From an uncultured Beijerinckiaceae bacterium (GTDB lineage Bacteria > Pseudomonadota > Alphaproteobacteria > Rhizobiales > Beijerinckiaceae): a stretch of DNA of 22,313 bases. Below are positions 1 to 8,000 of this stretch, in pieces (positions within the stretch are counted from its first letter, which is position 1; each line of letters starts with the position of its first letter). The stretch covers positions 1-22,313 of the forward strand of contig CALMGA010000078.1 in NCBI GenBank assembly GCA_937863205.1, read 5' to 3'. The position numbers and the translations under genes were made by a program. The notes under the pieces are model-generated. The model saw nothing but the letters and a program-made list of their open reading frames with translations. It made no database searches and had not been told where the DNA came from.

Positions 1-66
1 GTTGAAGCTTGACCCGGCGCCGCTCAAGCCGCTGCCGCCGCGTCCGGCGCCGGGTCAAGCTTCAAC
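1..66. repeat. Perfect 22-bp inverted repeat at the left edge
   Basis: Bases 1-22 are the exact reverse complement of bases 45-66, separated by 22 bases. The arms contain a HindIII site (aagctt) and the block ggcgcc. The block ggcgccgggtc occurs again at 67-77, next to the right arm. A perfect palindrome this long, inside a coding sequence and starting at the very first base, may be a fold-back assembly or read artefact. A real hairpin is also possible. Confidence 0.9.
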
Positions 67-1249
67 GGCGCCGGGTCTGCCGGCGCGCCCCGCGCCCGCT
101 TCTCCCGAAGCGCTCGGCGGCAAGCCGGCGATGCTTCCGCGCGCCACGACGTCGGAGGCCAAGGCGTCGGGTGCGGAGGTGCCGGAGGCCAAGGCGCCGG
201 ATGCCAAGGCGCCGGATGCCAGGGCGCCGGATGCGGAAACGCCCCTTACCGACGCGCCGCTGGTCGCCCCCGCCGTGGGCGGGATCCCCGATGCGATCGG
301 CCAGGCCGTCTCGCCGGCCTCGCTCGACAACCCGCCGCCGACCGGCGAAAGCTCCCTGCGCCCGCGCCCCGAAGGGCAGCGCCCGTTCGCGCCGCAGCCG
401 CCGGCGAGCGAAGGCAGCCGCCGCCCGGTGTGGATCATCCCCGTCGGCGTCGGCCTCATCGTGCTCGCTGTGGCTGTCGCCGCCTACAAGCTGCGCGACA
501 CCCGTCCGAGCACCGCCAAGGTCAAGCCGACGGAGCAGACCGCGCAGGGCGACAGCGGGAAGATCGCCGAGCGCGTCGGCTCGCCGGGATCGGACGAGGC
601 GAACGGTGTTCCCGTCGACCGCACGCCGAAACCGGCGGCCTCCGGCGAAACCCCCGCCGCCGCTCCGACGACCCAGGAGGCGGCACGTGCCAATCCCGAG
701 CTGCCGGTGGCGCAGCGCGCCGCGCTGCTCGTCGAGGCGCCCGACGAACCCAACAAGGTGAAGACCTTTCTCGGTTCCGTTGTTTGGAAGCTCAACAACC
801 TCAATGCCGGGCCGAGCGAGGGGGGCAGCCTTGCCGTCGAGGCCGATGTCGATCTTCCCGACGACAAGATGAAGGCGGTGGTCACCTTTGAAAAGAACAC
901 CGACCCTTCGCTGCCGGCCTCGCACACCATCAAGGTTCGCTTCACCATGCAGCCGGGCAGCATCAGCGGCGACGTGCAGCAGATCAGCGTTCCCCAGCTT
1001 CGCCAGGAAGACTCGCCCAGCGGCGAGGCGCTCGCCGGCGTCACCGTGCCGGTGGTGCAGAACTCCTTCCTCGTCGGCCTGAGCCCCGGCAACGCCGAGA
1101 CGGTCAACATCAAGCAGCTCAAGGATCTGCAATGGATCGACGTGCCCATGCTGCTGAGCAGCGGCAAGATCGCCAAGCTGACCTTTGAGAAGGGCACGCC
1201 GGGCGAACGCGACCTCAACGACGCGATCGCCGCCTGGCAGAAATCCTGA
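2..1249 (+). CDS. Membrane-anchored proline/alanine-rich conserved protein (possibly 5'-partial)
   Basis: No function is known to me. The first in-frame start is a TTG at the second base, so the true start may lie before the window. Residues 1-140 are a Pro/Ala-rich low-complexity region containing a short repeat (APDAK/APDAR, about residues 53-77). One membrane segment follows at about 143-162 (PVWIIPVGVGLIVLAVAVAA), then a linker rich in T, P and A. The compact C-terminal domain (about 235-415) has a KTFLGSVVWKL start and the stretches LPASHTIKVRF, ITFEKG-like KLTFEKG and WIDVPM. I recognise this C-terminal domain as a family recurrent in Hyphomicrobiales proteins with the same disordered region, single membrane helix and soluble domain plan, but I know no named role. 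The architecture suggests a single-pass protein with the C-terminal domain in the periplasm. It converges with the protease gene downstream, 4 nt between stops. The extreme 5' end carries a 22-bp inverted repeat that may be artefactual. Confidence 0.85.
   Translation: MKLDPAPLKPLPPRPAPGQASTAPGLPARPAPASPEALGGKPAMLPRATTSEAKASGAEVPEAKAPDAKAPDARAPDAETPLTDAPLVAPAVGGIPDAIGQAVSPASLDNPPPTGESSLRPRPEGQRPFAPQPPASEGSRRPVWIIPVGVGLIVLAVAVAAYKLRDTRPSTAKVKPTEQTAQGDSGKIAERVGSPGSDEANGVPVDRTPKPAASGETPAAAPTTQEAARANPELPVAQRAALLVEAPDEPNKVKTFLGSVVWKLNNLNAGPSEGGSLAVEADVDLPDDKMKAVVTFEKNTDPSLPASHTIKVRFTMQPGSISGDVQQISVPQLRQEDSPSGEALAGVTVPVVQNSFLVGLSPGNAETVNIKQLKDLQWIDVPMLLSSGKIAKLTFEKGTPGERDLNDAIAAWQKS
158..232 (+). 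repeat. 15-bp in-frame tandem repeat (five units)
   Basis: Five consecutive 15-base units (158-172, 173-187, 188-202, 203-217, 218-232) encode five-residue units. The third and fourth are identical (gccaaggcgccggat) and the fifth differs by one base. They translate as AKAPD/ARAPD-type units within the disordered N-terminal part of the first gene. Units of three-base multiples keep the reading frame open, so copy number could vary between strains. Confidence 0.85.
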
Positions 1250-1253
1250 TCGC

Positions 1254-2036
1254 CTATTTGCCGGCGAAGAGCAGCACGGCGGCCACGCCGTTGTAGAGCG
1301 AATGAAAGGTGATGGAGGCGGCGAGGCTGCCGGTGCGCTGGCGGATGTACCCGAGCGCCAAGCCGACGGGAAACACGGCCAGGGCGTAAAGGTGGGTCGA
1401 TTCCCAGTGCGCCAGCGCGAACACCGCCGACGAGACCAGGATGCCGAACGGCACGCCGATGATCCCGCGCAGGCTGGTGTAGATCCAGCCTCGGAAGAGC
1501 AATTCTTCCGTCACCGGCGCGAACAGCGTCGCCATGGCCAGGAAGCCGATGATCCAGGGCGTGCCGTTGGGCGTGGGCACCCAATCCTTCGCTTCCGGGT
1601 GGATCCGCTCGATCAGCGAACTGGCGATCAGGCTGTAGAACAGCGTGCCGGCCAGCAGCAGAAGGATGAACGGCAGGTTCCGACCCATGTCCCAGGGTTG
1701 CCAGCCGACCAGCTCGCTCCATGCTGCGCGGCCGCGGAAGCGCGCGACGATGAGGACGGAAAGGGCGGTCACGACGTAGACGATCGTGCCGCCGACGATG
1801 TTGGCGCGGTCGGCGGCGTCCTGGTTGCTGGCGAGGGTGTGCTGGAAATCCGTGACCTGCCACAGCGCGGTCTGCCAGCCGTCGCGGGCCGCGAGACCGC
1901 CGAAGGCCACCGCGGCGACCGCGAGCAGGATGGCCGTCGCCGCGGCGAAAATGACGAACGTGCTGAGGATGAGGCCGAGGAGACCGTAGGGACGGGCCGC
2001 CGGCGCGCCGCCGGCTTCGCTCGAAATGGGCGGCAC
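1254..2036 (-). CDS. CPBP family intramembrane glutamic endopeptidase (copy 1)
   Basis: A 260-residue polytopic membrane protein of the CPBP (CAAX protease/bacteriocin-processing, Abi) family. Family hallmarks are in order: EELLFRG (E177, E178, R182), FALAHW with H210, and ITFHSLYN with H245 and N249. These Glu and His residues form the active site in the Rce1-type glutamic proteases. Hydrophobic segments lie at about 17-46, 83-98, 121-142, 160-176, 195-209 and 218-232. The GTG start is supported by GGAGG four bases upstream. The family includes prenyl-protein proteases, bacteriocin self-immunity proteins and many members of unknown role, and the substrate here cannot be told. The next gene on the same strand is a paralogue, 136 bases upstream of this start, so the two may form one unit. 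Confidence 0.9.
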   Translation of the reverse strand: MPPISSEAGGAPAARPYGLLGLILSTFVIFAAATAILLAVAAVAFGGLAARDGWQTALWQVTDFQHTLASNQDAADRANIVGGTIVYVVTALSVLIVARFRGRAAWSELVGWQPWDMGRNLPFILLLLAGTLFYSLIASSLIERIHPEAKDWVPTPNGTPWIIGFLAMATLFAPVTEELLFRGWIYTSLRGIIGVPFGILVSSAVFALAHWESTHLYALAVFPVGLALGYIRQRTGSLAASITFHSLYNGVAAVLLFAGK

Positions 2037-2172
2037 GAAACCTCCGATGAGCCGGCCGGACTGCGGCGGCCGGGCTTCCCGGCGCTTCTGCGCAAGTCGC
2101 GGGCAAAGCTCAAGCCCTTTCGGCGCGGGTCGTGCGGCGCGGGTCGCGCAGCGCGTCCGGGCCGGTTTGCCG

Positions 2173-2967
2173 TCATGACTGCAGAAGCGTGATCGCGACG
2201 ATGAGGCCGTTGTACAGGGCGTGCAGGGCGAGCGTCGGCTTGATGCTGCCGGTCGCCTCGCGCAGGATGCCCAGCGCCACGGCGAGCGGCATCACGAGAA
2301 GGATGCGGCGATGGTTCGCATCCCAGTGCATCGCCGCAAACAGCACGGTCGTGAACGCGAAGCTGGGCCCGAACCGCAGCCTGGCGCGCAGCGCCGTATA
2401 CAGCCAGCCGCGGAAGAATAACTCCTCGGCCAGCGGCGCGAGCAGGGTCAGGTTGCCGATCAGGGTGGCGAGCAGCAGATAGTCGGTCGGCCCCTCGCTC
2501 GCCGGGCGGTGCTGTTGCCGTGCCAGCGCCAAGGTCAGCCCGGCTCCGTAGGCGAGGGTGAGGGCGCTGATGGCCATGATCGGCCACAAGCCGGTGGGGA
2601 TGGCGGAAAGGGCCACGAGCCGGCGCCAGCCCGCGCGCCCGACGAGCGCGGCGGCGGCCAGGGTGGCGCCGGCCATGCCGATGTAAAACGCGCTGATCGC
2701 CGCCGCGCCGACCTGCGTCCTGAGGGCAAGGTCGAACTGCGTTTGCAGCAGGAACTCGGCCGCTCCTTCGCGTCCTTCGCGCGCCAGCAGGATGACGAGG
2801 GCAACCACGGCGATGAGGCAGGCAAGGCTCACTGCGCCGGCGGCGATGGCGCCGACGCTGAGCAGCAGGGCCAGCGGCTGCAGCGCCGGACGGGCGGCAT
2901 GGGGAGCGGCGGCACCCGTCGTGCCGGACACCTCGGGACTTGCGGGGATTGAACCTTGCCCGGGCAC
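2173..2967 (-). CDS. CPBP family intramembrane glutamic endopeptidase (copy 2)
   Basis: A 264-residue polytopic membrane protein, paralogous to the neighbouring 1254-2036 gene. It carries EELFFRGWLY (E181, E182, R186), FAAMHW with H214, and ALHALYNG with H249 and N253, so all expected catalytic positions are present. Hydrophobic stretches lie at about 32-61, 86-110, 122-148, 163-180, 202-212 and 222-234. The chosen start is GTG at 2967. It has no strong ribosome site, and a GTG twelve codons in (2931) is an alternative that would remove a polar N-terminal tail. The gene is divergent from ssrA, whose promoter lies about 65 bases upstream. Overall similarity to copy 1 is strongest in the C-terminal half, consistent with an old tandem duplication. 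The substrate is unknown. Confidence 0.88.
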   Translation of the reverse strand: MPGQGSIPASPEVSGTTGAAAPHAARPALQPLALLLSVGAIAAGAVSLACLIAVVALVILLAREGREGAAEFLLQTQFDLALRTQVGAAAISAFYIGMAGATLAAAALVGRAGWRRLVALSAIPTGLWPIMAISALTLAYGAGLTLALARQQHRPASEGPTDYLLLATLIGNLTLLAPLAEELFFRGWLYTALRARLRFGPSFAFTTVLFAAMHWDANHRRILLVMPLAVALGILREATGSIKPTLALHALYNGLIVAITLLQS

Positions 2968-3031
2968 GTCGATTTTTCACCATCCCATCGTTCCCCGCGC
3001 CGTGGCCGGGATGAAGCATCGCCGATGCCCT

Positions 3032-3059
3032 TTGCGAACGCCGGGAAATCGCTTATATC
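3032..3059 (+). promoter_or_regulatory. Candidate sigma-70 promoter of ssrA
   Basis: A TTGCGA box (3032-3037) is followed after 16 bases by TATATC (3054-3059), immediately upstream of the acceptor half of the tmRNA gene. Transcription would start at about 3065. Placement fits a strongly expressed stable RNA, but no experimental start is available. Confidence 0.45.
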
Positions 3060-3430
3060 TCACCTGCTGCTGCAAGGCGGATATGGCGATAAACGGCGTC
3101 GGAATAAGCTTTTCGGACCCGGGGGCAGTACCCGGCGCCTCCACCCAAAGGCATTGGCTCCAACGAGTCCACCGGGATCCGCAGCGATCCGGGGAGACCA
3201 AGAGAAGCACTTGTTTTTCGGTGGGGGCGAAACAGGATCGACGGGAAGTGTAAAGGACGAAATTTTGCCCGGCATTGTACCGCCGTTATCGGGCTAAACT
3301 TATAGTTGCCAACGACAACTATGCTCCGGTGGCCCTCGCCGCGTAATGCGGTGATGGTACCGATAAGAAGTCCTTCGGGGTAGCACTCGCAGGCGGGGTT
3401 CGGAGGCACCTGGCAACAGAAGCCTCCACT
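3060..3430 (+). ncRNA. ssrA: Permuted two-piece tmRNA (ssrA), alphaproteobacterial type
   Basis: tmRNA rescues stalled ribosomes and tags the unfinished protein for proteolysis. The halves are in permuted order. The acceptor piece comes first: T-stem ccggg (3119-3123) with cccgg (3131-3135), then cgcctcc (3136-3142), A and CC. After a spacer of about 77 bases comes the coding piece, beginning gggggcgaaacaggatcgac at 3223. The gggggcg at 3223-3229 pairs with cgcctcc across the gap, with one G-U pair, and forms the acceptor stem. A stem (GCCCG 3267-3271 with CGGGC 3290-3294) precedes the tag. The tag frame is followed by ggaggc (3402-3407) pairing with gcctcc (3422-3427) near the 3' end. The CCA end seems not to be fully encoded (ACCC). 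The T-loop reads GGCAGTA and lacks the usual TTC. Outer ends are estimates. Short ORFs across this region are spurious. Confidence 0.93.
3308..3346 (+). other. ssrA: tmRNA proteolysis-tag reading frame (ANDNYAPVALAA)
   Basis: The resume codon GCC at 3308 follows tatagtt, matching the conserved TAGT context upstream of tmRNA tag frames. It opens a 12-codon frame ANDNYAPVALAA ending in TAA. The AxDNxA start and hydrophobic -LAA end match known tags. The C-terminal LAA is the ClpX-recognised degron, and the upstream part is where SspB binds in known systems. Confidence 0.93.
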
Positions 3431-3785
3431 TCACACTTCGTCGCATTCCCTCCAGCGCCGCGTTCCCGTCATCGCGACGCCTTTCCGCTGCCGCGCAGAG
3501 CTTCCGGGGTGCTTTGCTGGTATCGGGCCCATCCCGGTGCACCCATGAGGTCCTGGGAAAATGCGCCGGGGCCGCTTCCATTTCCCGGTCGGCGATGCAT
3601 AATCGCGTCGTTCGGCCCCTTGCACCCTCGCCGGATCGGCCTCGACCGAGGTCTGTTCGATGGCCGGCCGCCGGGAGGTCTGGCCGTCGCCGGCCGGTTG
3701 TCAGCCGGCGTCCTTGCAGCCCTCGCGTCCTCGCAGGCCGTCGCGGCCCGCCTGATACCGTCACAAGTGCATCCGGGTTTCCTCC
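3431..3785 (+). other. Stretch without a gene between ssrA and sspB
   Basis: I see no convincing coding sequence in these 355 bases: open frames on both strands are short and arginine-rich, with no ribosome site or recognisable motif. There is no U-tract terminator after the ssrA 3' hairpin. The second half is very GC-rich, with several overlapping ggccggc/gccggcc palindromes between about 3660 and 3712 that could fold in the sspB leader. No clear promoter hexamers for sspB were found. The start region of sspB (gggtttcctcc then ATG) lacks a strong Shine-Dalgarno. Confidence 0.5.
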
Positions 3786-4463
3786 ATGCCGAATGACCTG
3801 ATCCGCTACGACCTGCTGGTGCAGGAAGCCTTGTGCGGCGTGGTGAGCAGGGTGCTCGCCGACGTGTCCCGCCACGGACTTCCCGGCGACCACCATTTCT
3901 ACATCACCTTCCGGACCCATGCGCCCGGCGTCAGGCTATCGAGCCGGATGCGCGAGTTGTACCCGGAGGAGATGACCATCATCCTCCAGCACCAGTTCGA
4001 GGACCTCAAGGTCACCGACCACGGTTTCGAGGTCGGCCTGTCCTTCAAGGGCATTCCTGAAATCCTGTTGATCCCTTTCGATGCCCTCACCGGCTTCTTC
4101 GATCCTTCGGTGCAGTTCAGCCTGAAGTTCGAACCGCAGCCCGAGGAGGACGAGAGCGCGGCCGCGCCCGAGCCGCGCCGGAGCGAGCCGGTCCGACTGG
4201 CATCGGTCAAGCCTCAAGCGATCGGCAAGGCGCTGCCGGCACCGGTCGCTTCCGTGCCGCGCACCGGCAAGGCCGGCCTGCCGGTGTCCCCGCTCGAAGC
4301 TCCGGCCGACGCCAAGCTGCTGCCCGCGGCCAAGACGACGGTGAAACACCCGACCAAGACGCCGGCGAAGGTTTCAGCCGAAGCAGCGGCGAAGGACAAG
4401 GAGGTCGAGCCGGTCGAAGCGGCCAAGGTCGTCTCCATCGACGCGTTCCGCAAGAAGCCTTGA
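3786..4463 (+). CDS. sspB: SspB family ClpXP protease adaptor (alpha type)
   Basis: SspB is a cytoplasmic adaptor that binds ssrA-tagged proteins and tethers them to ClpX for degradation by ClpXP. Residues 1-118 match the alphaproteobacterial SspB fold: IRYDLLVQEALCGVV at the N-terminus, LPGDHHFYITF, LYPEEMTIILQHQFEDLKV, FEVGLSFKGIPEIL and GFFDPSVQFSL. Residues 119-212 are a long Ala/Pro/Lys/Glu-rich linker. The last residues, KVVSIDAFRKKP, resemble the short conserved C-terminal tail that serves as ClpX-binding module in this family. At 225 residues it is longer than the roughly 160-180 I expect, and the excess is all linker. The ssrA gene lies 355 bases upstream on the same strand, so tag and adaptor are genetic neighbours. 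The DUF4169 gene follows after 13 bases. Confidence 0.93.
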   Translation: MPNDLIRYDLLVQEALCGVVSRVLADVSRHGLPGDHHFYITFRTHAPGVRLSSRMRELYPEEMTIILQHQFEDLKVTDHGFEVGLSFKGIPEILLIPFDALTGFFDPSVQFSLKFEPQPEEDESAAAPEPRRSEPVRLASVKPQAIGKALPAPVASVPRTGKAGLPVSPLEAPADAKLLPAAKTTVKHPTKTPAKVSAEAAAKDKEVEPVEAAKVVSIDAFRKKP

Positions 4464-4476
4464 TCGGGCCGATCCC

Positions 4477-4668
4477 TTGACCAACATCGTCAACCTGCGT
4501 CGGGTCCGCAAAGCCAAGAAGCGTGCCGAGGCCGAAACCGTTGCCGCCGCCAACCGGATCCGCCACGGTCGGACGCGGGGCGAGCGCGGGCAGGACATTC
4601 TGGAAGCCGACCGCGCCCGCCGCCTGCTCGATGGCGCCCACCTCGCCCCGGACCGGGGTGATAGCTGA
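4477..4668 (+). CDS. DUF4169 family small basic protein
   Basis: A 63-residue protein beginning MTNIVNLRRVRKAKKRAEAE, which matches the DUF4169 pattern (xxIVNLRRxRKxKxRxxxE, then AAANRxxxGRTKxE-like residues). It is highly charged and probably helical, with no membrane segment. The function is unknown. The start is TTG at 4477, chosen because the conserved I-V-N-L motif begins right after it. It lies 13 bases after sspB and about 40 bases before the RHH gene on the same strand, which indicates an operon. Its predicted length agrees with the family, which is about 60-65 residues. Confidence 0.82.
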   Translation: MTNIVNLRRVRKAKKRAEAETVAAANRIRHGRTRGERGQDILEADRARRLLDGAHLAPDRGDS

Positions 4669-4709
4669 GGCGGCATCCGGCCGGCGAGGCAAAAGCGGGG
4701 TCGTCACGC

Positions 4710-4994
4710 ATGTCGTCGGCACACAGGCATGAGTCGGCCGGGGGAGCGCAGCCCGCGGCGGCGCGCACGGCCATCGTCAAGCACTCGCTGCTGATCTCGG
4801 GCCACTCAACCAGCATCTCGCTCGAAGACGCCTTCTGGATCCGGTTGCGGAGTCTCGCCGACAAACGCGGTCAGTCGATCGCCGGGCTCGTTGCCGCCAT
4901 CGACGAGACCCGCGGCAGCGCCAACCTGTCTTCGGCGATCCGCGTTTACCTGCTGGAAGCGGCCGGCGCCGGCGAGGACGCCGGGCGGGATTGA
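4710..4994 (+). CDS. Ribbon-helix-helix (RHH_4) domain protein
   Basis: A 94-residue protein with a ribbon-helix-helix domain at about residues 25-86: KHSLLISGHSTSISLEDAFW, then WIRLRSLADKRGQSIAGLVAAID and NLSSAIRVYLLEAA. This matches the alphaproteobacterial RHH_4 family. Such domains usually dimerise and bind DNA through the beta ribbon, but targets for this subfamily are not known to me. The ATG at 4710 has a weak G-rich site upstream (gcgggg, 9 bases away). A second ATG eight codons in is possible. It is the last gene of the apparent sspB-DUF4169-RHH unit and converges with the AsmA gene, 9 bases between stops. Confidence 0.88.
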   Translation: MSSAHRHESAGGAQPAAARTAIVKHSLLISGHSTSISLEDAFWIRLRSLADKRGQSIAGLVAAIDETRGSANLSSAIRVYLLEAAGAGEDAGRD

Positions 4995-5003
4995 CCCGCG
5001 CCT

Positions 5004-8000
5004 TCAATAGCGCCCGGCCGCCGTTGGATCCGCCGCATTGCCGGCCGACGGCGCCGGGAACAGCGGATTGGACGAGTCGCCGGAGGGCGCGGCGGCATCG
5101 GACCGGTTCCGCTCCTTCTCCAGCCGTGCCGCCTCGGCCTTCGCCCGGCGCTCGGCTTCGGCCTTGCGCGCCGCCTCGGCCGCCGCTTTGGCGTCGGCTT
5201 CCACCTTCAGTCGATCCTGCTCGCGGCGATGGTCGAACTGCAGGCGCGCGTTGAACAGCGCGCGCTCGCGCACGTCGAACTCGAAGGTCTCGATGCGTGC
5301 GGTTTCACGGGCGATGGCGCGGGCGGCGACGGCGTTGATGAAATCGCCGACGTCGAGGCTGCGCCGGGCGCCGCCCGGCAGCCCGGTCACCGTCACGGCA
5401 AGGCTCGGCGGCGGACCCGACCAGGCTTTGGGGAGGGCGGTCAGCGTTTCCGTGACGCGAAGGGTGCCGGACAGGCGGCGAAGGTCGTAGCCGCCCTCGG
5501 CCCTCACGGCGACCGGCCCGGCTCGAACCGCATCGCCGCGCGCGCTCAGGGCCAGCACGCCCGACGTCAGGCTCGCCGCGAGCTGTCGCGTTCCCACCTC
5601 CAGCGCGGCAGGCGTCTTCTGCCCCTTGTCGAGGGAAACCGCCTCGAAGGCGCGACCGATGCTTTCCGCGTCGATGGCGAGCGTATCGTTTTCGGTTTCG
5701 GCGAACACGCTCGGCAGCGCGCGCGCGTTGATGTCGGCGAGTGTTGCCTCCGTGAAGGTCGCCTCGCCCGAGCCGGCAAGGCTCGCCACCAGGGCCAGCG
5801 GCGACGCGCCGCCGCCGGCGAAATCGAGCTTGCCGGTGATTTGAGCCTTGAGGGCGGGGATGTCGAGCTTGGTCCCGCTGACCGACACCGTGCCGGCGAG
5901 CGTCGCCTGCCGTCCGTCGCGCCGCAGGGTTCCTTCGCCCGCGAAGTGCCCGCCGGCGAGGCTGCCGCCGGCATGCGTCACTCCGACGGAGCCGGGCGCG
6001 GTGGCGACATCCAACGTGGCGTCGCGGGCGGTCAGGCCGAAGCCGAGGTCCAGCGCCTTGGCCCGCACAGCCACGAGGCTTCGGGGCGACTCGGCCAAGC
6101 CTGCGGCGAACGGCTCGCCCGACCACCGGGAGCCGGAGGGAGCCGGCCGGCCCGGCCCGAGCACAAGGGCGAACAGGTTGCCCAGCGTCAGCCGGTCGAT
6201 GTCGAGCGAACCCGTCAGGGCGGGATCGTCCGGCTGCCGTTGCCCGGAGCCTGCACCATGGCCCGGTCCGTTCGCCGAGCGCCATCGCAGCGTTCCCGCG
6301 ACGCCGATCCCGTCGACGCGGCCCTTGAGGTCGCTCACCGCGATGCCGGTCTGGCCCAAGGCGAGGCCGCCGGTCAGCTCGGCCGGCAGGCTCGTTCGCG
6401 CATCGGGCGAAGCCAGACCGAGCGCGTGCAGGAGCGGAATGGCATCGGCGCTCGACAGGGTTACCGCGCCCGATCCTCCCCGGCCGGCGGCGAACAGCTC
6501 GAAGCTGCCGTTCACCGCGAGGCGCGAGGTGCCGAAGGCCGCCTCGACCCTGGTGTCCAGCGAGCCGTCGACGGGGCCGGTGGCGGCCAGCGAAACGCGG
6601 CCGGCCCCGAGCGCCGCTCCGTCGCCGTCGGCCTGTGCGACCGGCAGGCCGATTTGCCTCAGCAGGCCGTCGCCGCGCGGAGCCTCGGCCGTGGCTTCGA
6701 GACGAACCCCGTTGCCGCCGCCATCGGGGGCGAGGTGGACGGCAAGCGTCGTCGCGGCGAGGTGTCCGCTGATGTCGAGATGCGAGGGCACGACGCGGCC
6801 GTGATCTCCGGCGGTGAAGCCGGCCGCGAGGTGCAGCTTGGCCGGTGCCAGCGACCCCGCGCGCGTCGCCAGCGCATCCACCGCTCGCCCGGGCGCGACC
6901 TGCCGGAGCAGGGCGGTGGTGCCATCGAGGTGGGCGGCATCCAGATCGAGGTCGAGGGTCGTGGCCGGGCCATCGAGATCGCCCTTGGCGCGCACCGTGG
7001 CGCCGCCGAGGTCGTCGACCTCGAAGTCGTCCACCACGAGATGCTGCCCCGTCCGTGCCACGTCGAGCCGCAGGTGCCCGGCCCCGAGGGAGCCGCTGCC
7101 GGCCCGCGCCACCTTGAGCGCGCCGGCGTCGAGCTTCAGGGCGAGATCGAAGGGAAGGGAGGCGCCGTGCAGCGCCTGCAGGTCCGGCAGCGCGTCGATG
7201 TCGAGCGCGGGTGTGGACAGATCGGCCGTGATCTTGCCCGGCGCGTCGTGTCCGGGCTCGCCGGCCGCGATCCGCGCCGAGCCGCTCAGCGTCGAGCGGT
7301 CGAGGCCGAGGGTCAGCTCGCGCAGCTCGACGCCGTTGGCGCTCACGCTGACGCGACTCGCCAGCGAGGCGGTGCGAAACGGCGGGTCGCCGCGCCCGAT
7401 CGCCGCGTCGGCAGGGGCGACGCTGCGCAGCCAGCGCAGGGCGGTGGGCAGATCGCTGGCGGCGAGTGCGAAACGGCCATCGAAGCCGCCGCCCTCCGCA
7501 CCGTCGAGGCTTTTGCCGTCGAGGTCGAGGTGCAGGCCGCCCGGTCCTTCGCCCGCGAGGTGGGAGGAGCGGGGCGGCGCACCGCCGAAGGAAAGATGCG
7601 CCGCCAGATCCCGCAGGGGTTCGCCGCCCCAGATCGCGGATGCGACGTCGACGTCGAGCGAGGTCGGCAGCGGCGGTGCAACGCTGGCCAGCAGGGCGCG
7701 CAGGGCGGCCAGTCCCGGCAGCCGCGGCGGCGGTGGTGGCGCCTCCCCCAGCGCGACAGGCACGCCCGACAGCCGGTCAAGGTCGAGCTGCTTGGCGGTG
7801 AGGTTGGCGCGCAGGTTCGGAGCGCCGGCGATGCTGCCTTGCGCGGTGGCGGCGAAGACGAGGTCGCCGTCGCCGCTGCCGATCCGCAGTTCGCCGTTGC
7901 CGAAGTCCAGGTTCTGCGGGCTGGCGCGCAAGGGACCGGCGAGCCGCCAGCCCACAGGGTCGCGCCCTTCCGGGCGCAGGTGCCCGGTGGCGACGACGCT

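Noticed and set aside
2956..3297. Short ORFs on both strands over the ssrA region
   Set aside because: The region is fully explained by tmRNA structure: T-arm, acceptor stem pairing and tag frame.
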